Of a stretch of DNA of 64,000 bases, positions 35,007 through 44,894 are shown piece after piece. The notes under the pieces are model-generated. The model searched no databases and was not told the DNA's origin. It saw nothing but the letters and a program-made list of their open reading frames with translations. The stretch comes from an uncultured Phycicoccus sp. (GTDB lineage: Bacteria; Actinomycetota; Actinomycetes; Actinomycetales; Dermatophilaceae): the NCBI RefSeq assembly GCF_947495705.1, contig NZ_CANLZR010000009.1:1-64000 (forward strand). The letters run 5' to 3'. The translations under genes and the position numbers were made by a program. Numbering within the stretch: the stretch's first letter is position 1; the number at the start of each line of letters is the position of its first letter.

Positions 35007-36100
35007 CCACCGCCGACCTCGGCATGCCAGTGAGCGGGCTCCAGAACGTGCCCCCGCTGCCCGACGACGCCCCGCGCCAGGCCAAGCGCGACTTCACCTC
35101 GGACCAGGAGGTGCGGTGGTGCCCCGGCTGCGGCGACTACGTCATCCTCGCCGCGGTCCAGTCCTTCCTCCCCGAGCTGGGGCTGCGCCGCGAGAACATC
35201 GTCTTCGTCTCCGGGATCGGCTGCTCGTCGCGCTTCCCGTACTACCTCGACACCTACGGGATGCACTCGATCCACGGCCGGGCGCCGGCCATCGCGACGG
35301 GGCTCGCGACGTCGCGCCCGGACCTGTCGGTGTGGGTCGTCACCGGTGACGGCGACGCGCTCTCGATCGGCGGCAACCACCTCATCCACGCCCTCCGCCG
35401 CAACGTCAACATGACGATCCTGCTGTTCAACAACCAGATCTACGGCCTCACCAAGGGCCAGTACTCCCCCACGTCGCGGCCCGGCACGGTGACGAAGTCG
35501 AGCCCGCTCGGGTCGGTCGACAGCCCGTTCAACCCGGTGTCGCTCGCCCTCGGGGCCGAGGCCACGTTCGTCGCGCGCGCGATGGAGTCCGACCGCGCGG
35601 AGCTCAAGGAGATCCTCAAGGCGGCGGCCGAGCACCGCGGTACGGCCCTGGTCGAGATCTACCAGAACTGCCCGATCTTCAACGACGGCGCGTTCGAGGT
35701 GCTCAAGGACCGCTCGCAGCAGGAGGCCCGGATCGTCCGGCTGCGCTCCGGCGAGGCGATCACGGTCGGAGCCGAGGACGACCGCAAGGTGCTCGTGCGC
35801 CAGGGCTCCGGGGTCATGAAGTTCATCGCCGAGGAGCAGGCCGAGACCGGCGAGAAGGGCGCGGTCGTCGTGCACGACCCCACCCTCGACGACCCCTCGC
35901 AGGCCTTCCAGCTCTCGCGGCTCGACACCCCGGACATGACGCACGTCCCGATGGGGATCTTCCGCCAGGTGGCGCGGCCGACGTACGACGACCTCGTCCG
36001 CTCGCAGGTCGACGGCGCCGTCACCGCCGCGGGCGGACCCGCCACCGACGAGGACCTCACCGCCCTGCTGCGCGGACGCGACACCTGGACCGTGGGGTGA
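35003..36100 (+). CDS. korB: 2-oxoacid:ferredoxin oxidoreductase, beta subunit
   Basis: A 365-residue subunit starting at GTG 35003. It binds thiamine diphosphate through GDGDALSIGGNHLIHALRR and the downstream NNQIYGLTKGQ (residues 115-152). Four cysteines fit one [4Fe-4S] cluster: Cys40 and Cys43 (WCPGCGDY), Cys74 (GIGCSSR) and Cys223 (YQNCPIFN). The substrate is probably 2-oxoglutarate, from family resemblance. Its stop overlaps the rarD start. The enzyme acts in the cytoplasm and would provide low-potential electrons. Confidence 0.93.
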   Translation: MTTADLGMPVSGLQNVPPLPDDAPRQAKRDFTSDQEVRWCPGCGDYVILAAVQSFLPELGLRRENIVFVSGIGCSSRFPYYLDTYGMHSIHGRAPAIATGLATSRPDLSVWVVTGDGDALSIGGNHLIHALRRNVNMTILLFNNQIYGLTKGQYSPTSRPGTVTKSSPLGSVDSPFNPVSLALGAEATFVARAMESDRAELKEILKAAAEHRGTALVEIYQNCPIFNDGAFEVLKDRSQQEARIVRLRSGEAITVGAEDDRKVLVRQGSGVMKFIAEEQAETGEKGAVVVHDPTLDDPSQAFQLSRLDTPDMTHVPMGIFRQVARPTYDDLVRSQVDGAVTAAGGPATDEDLTALLRGRDTWTVG

Positions 36101-37044
36101 ACCCCGGCGCCGACGACGACGTCCGGCGCGGTACGGGGTACGGCTTTCTCGCCTACGGCATCTGGGGCCTGTTCCCGCTGTACTTCGCCTCGCTCGAGCC
36201 CTCGGGACCGTTCGAGATCCTCGCGCACCGCATCCTGTGGACGCTCGCCGTCTGTGCGCTCATCCTGCTGGTCCGCCGGGACCTCGGCTGGATCCGGGGC
36301 GTCCTCGGCCGGCCGCGGCTCCTCGCCGGCATCACCGTGGCAGGTCTGCTCATCGCCGCCAACTGGACCATCTACGTTCTCGCCGTCCTCACCGGCCGGA
36401 CGTACGAGGCGGCCCTCGGCTACTTCCTCAACCCCATCGTCACGGTGGCCCTCGGAGTGCTCGTCCTGCGCGAGCGGCTACGGCCGCTGCAGTGGGTGGC
36501 CGTCGGCATCGGCGCGGTCGCGTCGGTGTGGCTGGCCGTCGCCGGAGGCGTCATCCCGTGGATCCCGCTGACCCTCGCGTTCTCCTTCGGGCTCTACGGG
36601 CTGACGAAGAAGAAGCTCGGGGCGAGCCTGACCGCGATGCGCTCGCTGGCGGCCGAGACGACGGTGCTCTCCCCGGTCGCCCTCGTCGTGCTGCTCGTGC
36701 TCTCGGCGCAGGGCGCGACGACGTTCACCACCGACGGGCCGGGGCACACCGCGCTGCTCGTGCTCGCCGGCGTCGTCACCGCGGGGCCGTTGCTGCTCTT
36801 CGCCGCAGCGGCGCGCCGGATCCCGCTCGTCACCGTCGGGCTCATCCAGTTCATCACCCCGGTGCTCCAGCTGCTCGTCGGCGTCACGCTGCTCGGGGAG
36901 CACGTGTCGGGCCGGTTGTGGATCGGGTTCGGCATCGTCTGGGTGGCCCTCGTCGTCCTCACGTACGACTCGCTGGCGACCGCGCACGCCTCGCGCCGGG
37001 CCCTGCGCGCGAGCCGCGTCGAGTGCCCCGAGCCCCCCGTCTGA
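36097..37044 (+). CDS. rarD: EamA family transporter RarD
   Basis: A 315-residue membrane protein with ten predicted helices. The start is GTG 36097, overlapping the korB stop. Characteristic segments are GFLAYGIWGLFPLYF at the N-terminus, NWTIYVLAVLTGRTYEAALGYFLNP, and LIQFITPVLQLLVGVTLLGEH. RarD proteins belong to the drug/metabolite transporter superfamily and often carry the name of chloramphenicol-sensitivity protein; the natural substrate is not known. It is coupled to korAB by position only. Confidence 0.9.
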   Translation: MNPGADDDVRRGTGYGFLAYGIWGLFPLYFASLEPSGPFEILAHRILWTLAVCALILLVRRDLGWIRGVLGRPRLLAGITVAGLLIAANWTIYVLAVLTGRTYEAALGYFLNPIVTVALGVLVLRERLRPLQWVAVGIGAVASVWLAVAGGVIPWIPLTLAFSFGLYGLTKKKLGASLTAMRSLAAETTVLSPVALVVLLVLSAQGATTFTTDGPGHTALLVLAGVVTAGPLLLFAAAARRIPLVTVGLIQFITPVLQLLVGVTLLGEHVSGRLWIGFGIVWVALVVLTYDSLATAHASRRALRASRVECPEPPV

Positions 37045-37098
37045 GCGCCGCGGCCGTCATCACGTGCCAGACCGCTCCCCGATCCTGGTGATTTGCGG

Positions 37099-37145
37099 TA
37101 CTCCTGGCGCCACCGCACCCGGAGTGGCGCATTTCGCCAGGAGTA
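37099..37145. terminator. nested hairpins between rarD and the nuo/polyprenyl synthase operon
   Basis: An 11-bp outer pair TACTCCTGGCG/CGCCAGGAGTA (37099-37109, 37135-37145) encloses a 7-bp inner pair GCGCCAC/GTGGCGC (37107-37113, 37124-37130). The two overlap slightly, so they are alternatives. The site is located between two convergent genes and probably terminates both. Confidence 0.6.
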
Positions 37146-37156
37146 GGGGAGGGCGG

Positions 37157-38188
37157 TCAGCCGACGCGCGTGACGACGCCCGTCGCGAGCGCGTGCAGGG
37201 CGTCCTTGGCCTCGCTCGGCGGCAGCGGCTCCAGGACCGCCTGGGCGCGGGAGGCGACGGCGAAGGTCTGGGCGCGGGCCCGCTCCATCGCGGGGTGCGC
37301 GCGCAGCAGGGTCAGCGCCTCCTCGAGGCGGGCGTCGTCGGTGAGGTCGCCACGCAGCAGCCCCTGGAGCCGGGCGTCCTGGGGGTCGGTCGAGGCCAGC
37401 ACGTGGAGCACCGGCAGGGTGCGCTTGCCCTCGCGCAGGTCGGTGCCGGGCGTCTTGCCCGACTCGTCGGCGTCGGAGGCGATGTCGATGAGGTCGTCGG
37501 CGAGCTGGAACGCCATGCCCAGGCGCTCGCCGTACTCGCGCATCGTCTCGACCGTGGCGGGGTCGCCCCCGCCGAACATCGCTCCGTAGCGCGCGGCGGT
37601 CGCGATGAGCACGCCGGTCTTGTCCTCGAGCACGCGCAGGTAGTACTCGACCGGGTCCTGGCCGTCCGGGCAGGGCCGGTCGTCGCGGATCTGGCCGGAG
37701 CAGAGCCGTACGAAGGTCCGGGCCTGGATCTTCACGGCCTCCGGGCCGAGGTCGGCGACGATCTCGGAGGCCGTCCCGAAGAGCAGGTCGCCCACGAGGA
37801 TCGCCGTCGAGTTGTCGTAGAGCGCGTTCGCGCTGGGGGCGCCGCGCCGCACCTCCGCGACGTCCATGACGTCGTCGTGGTAGAGCGAGGCGAGGTGGGT
37901 GAGCTCGACGCCGGCGGCCGCGGCCACCACGCGGTCGTCGATGCCGGTGCCCAGCTCGGCCGCGAGGAGGGTCAGGAGCGGACGAAACCGCTTGCCCCCG
38001 GCGAGGGTCAGGTGCGAGCTCGCCTCGGCGATGAACGGGTCGTCGTGGTCGACGCGCTCGGCGATGAGCGCCTCGACCGCCGCCAGTCCGGCGGCGAGCC
38101 GCTCGCGCAGCCCGTCGCTGGCACCCGGCAGGGACAGCACGGACGGCGTCCCCCGCTGCGCGGACGACACCGGCCCGGCCGCACTCAC
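37157..38188 (-). CDS. long-chain trans-polyprenyl diphosphate synthase (menaquinone side chain)
   Basis: A 343-residue prenyltransferase. The first Asp-rich motif DDVMD is at residues 105-109 (LYHDDVMDVAEVRRG), and the second appears as QLADDLIDIASD. GGKRFRPLL is also present. The start is GTG 38186-38188, overlapping the nuoN stop, so it is the last gene of the 15-gene nuo operon. It probably makes the polyprenyl chain of menaquinone (GrcC-like in M. tuberculosis). The residue before the first motif suggests a long product but the chain length cannot be read from sequence alone. Confidence 0.9.
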   Translation of the reverse strand: MSAAGPVSSAQRGTPSVLSLPGASDGLRERLAAGLAAVEALIAERVDHDDPFIAEASSHLTLAGGKRFRPLLTLLAAELGTGIDDRVVAAAAGVELTHLASLYHDDVMDVAEVRRGAPSANALYDNSTAILVGDLLFGTASEIVADLGPEAVKIQARTFVRLCSGQIRDDRPCPDGQDPVEYYLRVLEDKTGVLIATAARYGAMFGGGDPATVETMREYGERLGMAFQLADDLIDIASDADESGKTPGTDLREGKRTLPVLHVLASTDPQDARLQGLLRGDLTDDARLEEALTLLRAHPAMERARAQTFAVASRAQAVLEPLPPSEAKDALHALATGVVTRVG

Positions 38189-39747
38189 AGCAGGAACTGC
38201 GAGGCGTTGCCCGCGAGCTGGAGCACCCACGTCGGAGCCACCCCGGCGATGAGCGTGACCGCGAGACCGACCGTGATGGCGACCGTCGACGGGATCGACG
38301 GGGTGAGTGCGACGACGCCCTCGACGGGCTCGGTGAAGTACATGAGCACGATGAGCCGGACGTAGACGAAGGCGGTGACCGCCGAGGCGAGCACGCCGAC
38401 GACGACCATGACGACCCCGGTGGTGCCGGACTCGACCGCCGGCGCGAAGGCGGCGAACTTGGCCGTGAAGCCCGACGTGAGCGGGATGCCGGCGAACGCG
38501 AGCAGCAGGAACGCGAACGAGCCGGCGACCACCGGGTGCCGGCGCCCCAGACCCGCCCACTGGGACAGGTGCGAGGCCTCGGACCCGTCCTGGCGGACCA
38601 TCGTGACGATCGCGAAGGCGGCGATGGTCATCGCGCCGTACGCGAGGAGGTAGAACATCACGCCCCCGATGGCCGCCTGCGAGAAGGCGAGCACCCCGAC
38701 GAGGATGAACCCGGCATGGGCGACGGAGGAGTAGGCGAGCAGCCGCTTGACGTCGGTCTGGGTCACCGACAGGACCGCCCCGACGACCATGGTGAGGATG
38801 GCGACGGCGACGACGCCGAGCTGCCAGTCCCAGCGGTTGGCGCCCACGCCCACGTACGTGAGCCGCAGGATCGCCCCGAACGCCGCGAGCTTCGTGCACG
38901 CCGCCATGAACCCGGTGACCGGGGTGGGGGCGCCCTGGTAGGCGTCCGGCGTCCACGAGTGGAACGGCACCGCGCCGACCTTGAAGAGCAGGCCGACGAG
39001 GACGAGGACGACCCCCGGCAGCAGCAGCGCGTCGAGGTCCCCCGTGCTCGTCGTGATCGCCCGGGACAGCTCCTTGAGGTCGGTGGACCCGGAGTAGCCG
39101 TAGAGGAGGGCGGCGCCGAAGAGGAAGAACGCGCTGGAGAACGCGCCGAGGAGGAAGTACTTCAGCGCCGCCTCCTGCGACAGCAGGCGCCGGCGCCGGG
39201 CGAGCCCGGTCATGATGTACAGCGGCAGCGAGAGGACCTCGAGCCCGACGAACATCGTGATGAGGTCGTTCGCGGAGACGAAGATCATCATGCCGACGAC
39301 GGCGAAGAGCGTGAGCGGGAACACCTCGGACGTCGCGTAGCCCGCCCGGGTGGCGACGCTCTCCTGGGTGGACCCCGGGGTCGAGGCACCCATCGGCGTG
39401 AACGCGTCGGACCCGACCCCGCCGAAGCGCTCGGCCATGACGAGGACCCCGAGCACCGAGAGGGCGAGCAGGGTCCCCTGGAGGAACAGGGCGACCCCGT
39501 CGACGGCGATCGAGCCACCGAGGGTGACGGCCATGTGGTCACGGCTCCACACCGCGAGGACGGCGAGCGCGACGAGCAGGGTGGTCGTCGTCAGCCACAC
39601 CTGCACGGTGTGCCGGCGCTCGCGCGGCGCGAACGCCTCGACGATCACGCCGATGAGGGCGCCCCCGACGACGATGAGCATCGGCGCGATCGCCAGGTAG
39701 TCGACCGTCACCGCCTGGAACTCGCTGGGCATGGCGGCGGGGATCAC
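38185..39747 (-). CDS. nuoN: NADH-quinone oxidoreductase subunit N
   Basis: A 520-residue antiporter-like subunit. The start is ATG 39745-39747, overlapping the nuoM stop. The conserved Glu is in FVGLEVLSLPLYIMTG, and Lys residues are in LLFKVGAVPFHSWTPDAYQGAPTP and AACTKLAAFG; DVKRLLAYSSVAHAGFI follows. The insert between helices 2 and 4 (SDAFTPMGASTPGSTQES) is hydrophilic and typical of actinobacteria. Confidence 0.96.
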   Translation of the reverse strand: MIPAAMPSEFQAVTVDYLAIAPMLIVVGGALIGVIVEAFAPRERRHTVQVWLTTTTLLVALAVLAVWSRDHMAVTLGGSIAVDGVALFLQGTLLALSVLGVLVMAERFGGVGSDAFTPMGASTPGSTQESVATRAGYATSEVFPLTLFAVVGMMIFVSANDLITMFVGLEVLSLPLYIMTGLARRRRLLSQEAALKYFLLGAFSSAFFLFGAALLYGYSGSTDLKELSRAITTSTGDLDALLLPGVVLVLVGLLFKVGAVPFHSWTPDAYQGAPTPVTGFMAACTKLAAFGAILRLTYVGVGANRWDWQLGVVAVAILTMVVGAVLSVTQTDVKRLLAYSSVAHAGFILVGVLAFSQAAIGGVMFYLLAYGAMTIAAFAIVTMVRQDGSEASHLSQWAGLGRRHPVVAGSFAFLLLAFAGIPLTSGFTAKFAAFAPAVESGTTGVVMVVVGVLASAVTAFVYVRLIVLMYFTEPVEGVVALTPSIPSTVAITVGLAVTLIAGVAPTWVLQLAGNASQFLL

Positions 39748-41279
39748 TTCGCACTCCCGGAGGCGGTGGCGGCCGGGTCGGAGACGCCGACGATCTGCAT
39801 CGTCTTGTCCACGGCCGGGTTGATGACGTCGAGGACCGGCTTGGGGTAGAAGCCGAGCACGACGAAGGACAGGATGATCGGCGCGACGACCCAGCGCTCA
39901 CGCAGCGACAGGTCGGCCGGGGCCGCGCCGTCGGCGAACACGGGCTTGGGGCCCGTCATCACCTTCTGGTACATGAGCAGGATGTAGAGCGCCGCGAGGA
40001 CGATGCCGAACGCTGCGATGACCGCGGCCACCTTGTAGCGCATGAACGTCCCCTGGAGCACGAGGAACTCCGACACGAACGAGGACAGCCCCGGCAGCGC
40101 CAGCGAGGACAGCCCGGCGACGAGGAACGTGCCCGCGAGCACCGGGGTGACCCGCTGCCAGCCGCCGTAGTCGGGGATCCGCTTGCTGCCGTGCCGGGTC
40201 ACGAGGAAGCCGGCGATGAGGAACAGCCCGGCGGTCGAGAAGCCATGGTTGACCATGTACAGAGTCGAGCCCGCCCCGCCGACGCTCGTCAGCGCGAAGA
40301 TGCCGAGGACGATGAAGCCGAAGTGGCTGATCGAGGTGAACGCGATGAGCCGCATCATGTCGGTCTGCCCGATGGCGAGCAGCGCCCCGTAGACCACCGA
40401 GATGACCGCGAGCGTCAGGACGACCGGCGTCGCCCACTGCGAGGCCTCCGGGAACAGCTGGAGGCAGAACCGGATCATCCCGTAGGTGCCGACCTTGTCG
40501 AGCACTCCGACGAGCAGGACGGCCGTCGCCGGCCGGGCCTCGGTGGCGGCGTCCGGCAGCCAGGTGTGGACCGGCCACATCGGCGCCTTGACCGCGAAGG
40601 CGATGAAGAAGCCGACGAACATCCAGCGCAGCGCGCCCGTGGAGCCCTCGACGTTGCCGATGAGGTTCTCGACGAGGAACCCGTTCTCGCCGCCCGGGCC
40701 CGCGAAGTACACGGCGATGACCGAGACGAGCATGATGAGCCCGCCCGCGAGCGAGAACAGCAGGAACTTCATCGCGGCGTACTGCCGGCGCGGCCCGCCG
40801 TACATCCCGATGAGGAAGTACACCGGGATGAGCATGGCCTCGAAGAACACGTAGAACAGGAAGACGTCGGTGGCGGCGAAGACGCCGACCATGAACGCCT
40901 CGAGCACGAGCATGAGCGCGAAGTAGCGCTTGAGCCGGCCGCTCTCGGCCTCGGGGACGTCGTTCCACGCGGCGAGCAGGCACACCGGCGTGAGGATCGC
41001 GGCCATGACGATGAGCGCCAGCGCGATGCCGTCGACGCCCAGCGCGTACGAGACCCCGAACTGCGGGATCCACGCGTACGTCTCGGTGAGCTGGAAGAGC
41101 TCGGTGGAGCCGGAGTCGAAGCCGACCCACGCCAGGACCGCCAGCGCGAGGGTGACGAGCGAGACCCCGAGCGCGACGGGGCGCGCGAGCCGCGCGGACG
41201 CCGCGGGCAGGGCAGCGACGACGACGGCACCGACGACCGGCACCACGATCATCAGCGTGAGCAGGGGCAGGGAGGTCAC
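39744..41279 (-). CDS. nuoM: NADH-quinone oxidoreductase subunit M
   Basis: A 511-residue antiporter-like subunit. The start is taken as GTG 41277-41279 ([11 protein letters not shown]), overlapping the nuoL stop; an upstream in-frame start would overlap it by 16 nt. It has the Glu in [20 protein letters not shown], the Lys in [17 protein letters not shown], and [17 protein letters not shown]. The membrane-arm proton pathway is complete. Confidence 0.96.
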   Translation of the reverse strand: MTSLPLLTLMIVVPVVGAVVVAALPAASARLARPVALGVSLVTLALAVLAWVGFDSGSTELFQLTETYAWIPQFGVSYALGVDGIALALIVMAAILTPVCLLAAWNDVPEAESGRLKRYFALMLVLEAFMVGVFAATDVFLFYVFFEAMLIPVYFLIGMYGGPRRQYAAMKFLLFSLAGGLIMLVSVIAVYFAGPGGENGFLVENLIGNVEGSTGALRWMFVGFFIAFAVKAPMWPVHTWLPDAATEARPATAVLLVGVLDKVGTYGMIRFCLQLFPEASQWATPVVLTLAVISVVYGALLAIGQTDMMRLIAFTSISHFGFIVLGIFALTSVGGAGSTLYMVNHGFSTAGLFLIAGFLVTRHGSKRIPDYGGWQRVTPVLAGTFLVAGLSSLALPGLSSFVSEFLVLQGTFMRYKVAAVIAAFGIVLAALYILLMYQKVMTGPKPVFADGAAPADLSLRERWVVAPIILSFVVLGFYPKPVLDVINPAVDKTMQIVGVSDPAATASGSAK

Positions 41280-43207
41280 TGGATCACCCACAGAACACCG
41301 AGGATGGCGACGACACCGGTGAGCATCGTCAGGGCATAGGAGCGGGCGTACCCGGTCTGGAGGTGGCGGAGCCTCGAGGACAGCCCGCCGACGAGGGCGG
41401 CCAGGCCTCCGGCGGCGCCGTCGACCCCCTTGGCGTCCGCAAACACCAGCGAGCGGGTCGCGTGGACGCCGGGGCGCATGAACAGCCCCTCGTTGACGGC
41501 GTCCTGGTAGAGGTCGACGCGCGCCGCCCGGGTGAGGACCGAGCCCCGCGGGGCGACCTCCGGGACGTCGTCACGCCAGTACATCCGCCAGGCGAGGAAG
41601 AGGCCGAGGGCGACGACGAGCAGCGTGAGGGTCAGGATGACCGGCACCGCGAGGACGGGGTGCTCCTCGCCGTGCTCGCCGACGACCGGCTCGAGCCACG
41701 AAGTGATGGCACCGGTCGGCCCGAGCGCCAGGCCCAGGAAGGCCGACCCGCCGGCGAGGACGATCATCGGGATCGTCATGACCTTCGGGGACTCGTGCGG
41801 GTGGACGTCGTCGGTCCAGCGCTTCTCGCCGTGGAAGGTCATGAAGAACAGGCGCGACATGTAGAAGGCGGTGATCCCGGCACCGACGAGCGCGGCGCCG
41901 CCGAGCACCCAGGGCTGCCAGCCCTCGCCGACGAACGCGGCCTCGATGACCTTGTCCTTGGACCAGAAGCCCGAGAACGGTGGGACCCCGAGGATGGCGA
42001 GCCAGCCGAGGGCGAAGGTGGCCCAGGTGACCTTCATGAAGCCGGACAACCCACCGAAGCGGCGCATGTTCACCTGGTCGTTCATGCCGTGCATGACCGA
42101 CCCCGCGCCGAGGAACATCCCGGCCTTGAAGAAGCCGTGGGTGAGCAGGTGGAAGATCGCGAAGGCGTAGCCGACGGGGCCGAGCCCGGCGGCGAGCATC
42201 ATGTAGCCGATCTGGCTCATCGTCGAGGCCGCGAGGGCCTTCTTGATGTCGTCCTTGGCGCAGCCGACGATCGCCCCGAAGATCAGCGTGATGGCGCCGA
42301 CGAGGGCCACCGCGAGGGCGGCGTCCGGCGCGGCGTCGTAGACGACGTGCGAGCGGACGATGAGGTAGACGCCCGCGGTGACCATGGTCGCCGCGTGGAT
42401 GAGCGCGGACACCGGCGTCGGGCCGGCCATCGCGTCGCCGAGCCAGGACTGGAGCGGGAACTGCGCGGACTTGCCGGCGGCCCCGACGAGCAGGAGCAGC
42501 CCGATCGCGGTGAGCGTCGACTGGTTCGCGTTCGCGACCCCCTCGTTGACGGTCTCGTAGTCGACGCCGCCGAAGGTGACGAACATCGTCATGATCCCGA
42601 GAGCGAGGCCGAGGTCGCCGACCCGGTTGACGAAGAACGCCTTGTTCGCGGCCGTCGCGTACGCCGGGTTCCAGTTCCAGAAGCCGATGAGCAGGTACGA
42701 CGCGAGGCCGACACCCTCCCAGCCGACGAAGAGGAGCAGGTAGCTGTCGGCGAGGACGAGCAGGAGCATCGCCGCGACGAACAGGTTGAGGTAGGCGAAG
42801 AAGCGCCGCTTGTCGGGGTCGTGCTCCATGTACCCCAGCGAGTACACGTGGATGAGCGAGCCGACGAAGGTGATGAGCAGGACGAAGCTCACCGACAGCG
42901 GGTCGACGAGCAGGCCGATGTCGAGGTCGAAGGACCCCGCCGGCACCCAGCTCCAGAGAGCGAGGTGCTGGGCCCGCTCCTCGGCCGCCAGGCCGAGCAG
43001 CTGGAGGAGGATGACGAACCCGACGGCGAAGCTGGCCCAGGACAGGCCGGTCGCCAGGCCGGGGCCGACCCGGTCGGTCCGCCGCCCGCCGAGCAGCAGG
43101 GTCGCGGCACCGAGGAGGGGCAGCGCGATGAGGAGCCACGCGAGCGAGGACATGCCGCTCGCGGCGCTCGCGGTCATCGCGTCGCCCTCGGTGATGAGTG
43201 AGTGCAC
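41276..43207 (-). CDS. nuoL: NADH-quinone oxidoreductase subunit L
   Basis: A 643-residue distal proton-pumping subunit. The start is GTG 43205-43207, 9 bp past the nuoK stop. The key segments are [20 protein letters not shown] (Glu), [20 protein letters not shown] (Lys, Asp), [13 protein letters not shown] (His) and [18 protein letters not shown]. The long lateral helix lies within the last 120 residues. Confidence 0.96.
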   Translation of the reverse strand: MHSLITEGDAMTASAASGMSSLAWLLIALPLLGAATLLLGGRRTDRVGPGLATGLSWASFAVGFVILLQLLGLAAEERAQHLALWSWVPAGSFDLDIGLLVDPLSVSFVLLITFVGSLIHVYSLGYMEHDPDKRRFFAYLNLFVAAMLLLVLADSYLLLFVGWEGVGLASYLLIGFWNWNPAYATAANKAFFVNRVGDLGLALGIMTMFVTFGGVDYETVNEGVANANQSTLTAIGLLLLVGAAGKSAQFPLQSWLGDAMAGPTPVSALIHAATMVTAGVYLIVRSHVVYDAAPDAALAVALVGAITLIFGAIVGCAKDDIKKALAASTMSQIGYMMLAAGLGPVGYAFAIFHLLTHGFFKAGMFLGAGSVMHGMNDQVNMRRFGGLSGFMKVTWATFALGWLAILGVPPFSGFWSKDKVIEAAFVGEGWQPWVLGGAALVGAGITAFYMSRLFFMTFHGEKRWTDDVHPHESPKVMTIPMIVLAGGSAFLGLALGPTGAITSWLEPVVGEHGEEHPVLAVPVILTLTLLVVALGLFLAWRMYWRDDVPEVAPRGSVLTRAARVDLYQDAVNEGLFMRPGVHATRSLVFADAKGVDGAAGGLAALVGGLSSRLRHLQTGYARSYALTMLTGVVAILGVLWVIQ

Positions 43208-43216
43208 CAGTGCTCC

Positions 43217-43516
43217 TTACAGCTTCAGCAGGTTCGCGTCGTCGACCGAGGCCGACCGGCGGGACCGGAAGATCGCCATGATGATCGCGAGGCCGACCAC
43301 CACCTCGGCGGCGGCGACGACCATGACGAAGAGGGCGATGACCTGGCCGTCGAGGTTGCCGTGCATCCGCGCGAAGGTGACGAAGACGAGGTTCGCGGCG
43401 TTGAGCATCAGCTCGACCCCCATGAAGACGATGATCGCGTTGCGCCGGGTCAGGACCGTGGCCCCGCCGATGACGAACAGGACGGTCGCCAGGTAGATGT
43501 AGTTGACGAGGCTCAT
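43217..43516 (-). CDS. nuoK: NADH-quinone oxidoreductase subunit K
   Basis: A 99-residue, three-helix subunit. The start is ATG 43514-43516 and overlaps the nuoJ stop. The two membrane glutamates are in [13 protein letters not shown] and [22 protein letters not shown] is the family's helix 2. Confidence 0.96.
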   Translation of the reverse strand: MSLVNYIYLATVLFVIGGATVLTRRNAIIVFMGVELMLNAANLVFVTFARMHGNLDGQVIALFVMVVAAAEVVVGLAIIMAIFRSRRSASVDDANLLKL

Positions 43517-44283
43517 CGCTCGCCTCCTTCCTGCACGTCGCGCTCGATCGTCCGTTCACCCGCGGTGTACTCCTCGGGTGCGAGGTTCTGGTCGCGGGCG
43601 GTGAGCACCCGCGAGACCGACAGCTCCGACGGCGTGCCGTCGGGGAGCAGGGCGGGGGTGTCGACGGCGTTGTGCCGGGCGTACACCCCGGGCGCCGGGA
43701 GGCCGGCGAGGTGCTCGCCCTCCTGGAACCGGCGCTTGCTCCACTCCTTCTGGTTGGGGCCCTTGCCGAGCCGCTCGCGGTGCGCGAGGACCATGGCGCC
43801 GAGGGCGGCCGTGATGAGCAGCGCGCTCGTGATCTCGAAGACCCACACGTAGCGGCCGAAGATGAGCTCGGCGACCCCGGAGACGTTGCCCGTCTGGGCG
43901 TTGACGGCGTCCAGGCCGACCGCGTCGTCGAGGGAGGCCCGGCCGATCTGTGCGCCGAGGATGCCCCCGAGGCCGAGCGAGAGGACCGCGGTGGCCCACC
44001 GCTGCCCGGTCAGGGTCTCGACGAGGCTGTCGCTGGAGTCGACGCCGACGAGCATGACGACGAAGAGGAACAGCATGATGACGGCGCCGGTGTACACGAA
44101 GATCTGGATGACCCCGAGGAAGTCGGCGTCCTGGGCGATGTAGAAGATGCCGAGGATGATCATCGTCAGGGCCATGCCGAGCGCCGCGTGGACGGCCTTC
44201 TTCGCGAAGACGAGCCCGAGTGCGCCGAGGACGGACAGGGGCCCGAGGATCCAGAACATCACCTCTTCACCGGTGCCGGTCAC
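43513..44283 (-). CDS. nuoJ: NADH-quinone oxidoreductase subunit J with long hydrophilic tail
   Basis: A 256-residue subunit with five helices in the first 175 residues ([18 protein letters not shown] being helix 3) and a C-terminal hydrophilic tail of about 80 residues. Bacterial NuoJ is usually 160-200 residues, so the tail is extra but common in actinobacteria. The start is GTG 44281-44283, overlapping the nuoI stop. Confidence 0.95.
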   Translation of the reverse strand: MTGTGEEVMFWILGPLSVLGALGLVFAKKAVHAALGMALTMIILGIFYIAQDADFLGVIQIFVYTGAVIMLFLFVVMLVGVDSSDSLVETLTGQRWATAVLSLGLGGILGAQIGRASLDDAVGLDAVNAQTGNVSGVAELIFGRYVWVFEITSALLITAALGAMVLAHRERLGKGPNQKEWSKRRFQEGEHLAGLPAPGVYARHNAVDTPALLPDGTPSELSVSRVLTARDQNLAPEEYTAGERTIERDVQEGGER

Positions 44284-44894
44284 GAGGTCACCTCCGCGTC
44301 GTCGCTGCCGGAGCGGGCCGCCACGACCTCGCGCTGGGAGTCGGTGGCCTGGGTGACCTTGCCCAGGTAGTAGTCGCGCTCCTCCATGCCGTCGGCCATC
44401 GGGAACGGCGGCTGGAGCATGCCCTGCTGCAGCGGTGCCAGCAGCTGGTCCTTGGTGAAGATGAGGTCGGCCCGGTTGTTGTCGGCGAGCTCGTACTCGT
44501 TGGTCATCGTCAGGGCCCGGGTGGGGCACGCCTCGATGCACAGCCCGCAGAAGATGCAGCGCAGGTAGTTGATCTGGTAGACGCGCCCGTACCGCTCGCC
44601 CGGGCTGAACCGGCCCCGACCGTTGTCGGTGTCGTCGTTGTCGGCGCCCTCGACGAGGATCGCGTCGGCCGGGCAGGCCCAGGCGCACAGCTCGCACCCG
44701 ATGCACTTCTCGAGCCCGTCGGGGTGCCGGTTCAGCTGGTGACGCCCGTGGAAGCGCGGCTGGGTCGGGCGCTTCTCCTCCGGGTACTCCTCGGTGATGA
44801 CCTTGCGGAACATCGTCGAGAACGTGACGCCGAACCCGGCGACGGGGGCGAACAGGTCGGAGAAGAAGCCCGAGCTCCTCTGTTCGTCAGCCAC
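44280..44894 (-). CDS. nuoI: NADH-quinone oxidoreductase subunit I
   Basis: A 204-residue iron-sulfur subunit holding two [4Fe-4S] clusters through Cys64, 67, 70, 74 and Cys113, 116, 119, 123. The start is GTG 44892-44894 ([11 protein letters not shown]) and overlaps the end of nuoH by 8 nt. The C-terminal region past residue 160 is charged. It passes electrons from NuoG to NuoB. Confidence 0.96.
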   Translation of the reverse strand: MADEQRSSGFFSDLFAPVAGFGVTFSTMFRKVITEEYPEEKRPTQPRFHGRHQLNRHPDGLEKCIGCELCAWACPADAILVEGADNDDTDNGRGRFSPGERYGRVYQINYLRCIFCGLCIEACPTRALTMTNEYELADNNRADLIFTKDQLLAPLQQGMLQPPFPMADGMEERDYYLGKVTQATDSQREVVAARSGSDDAEVTS

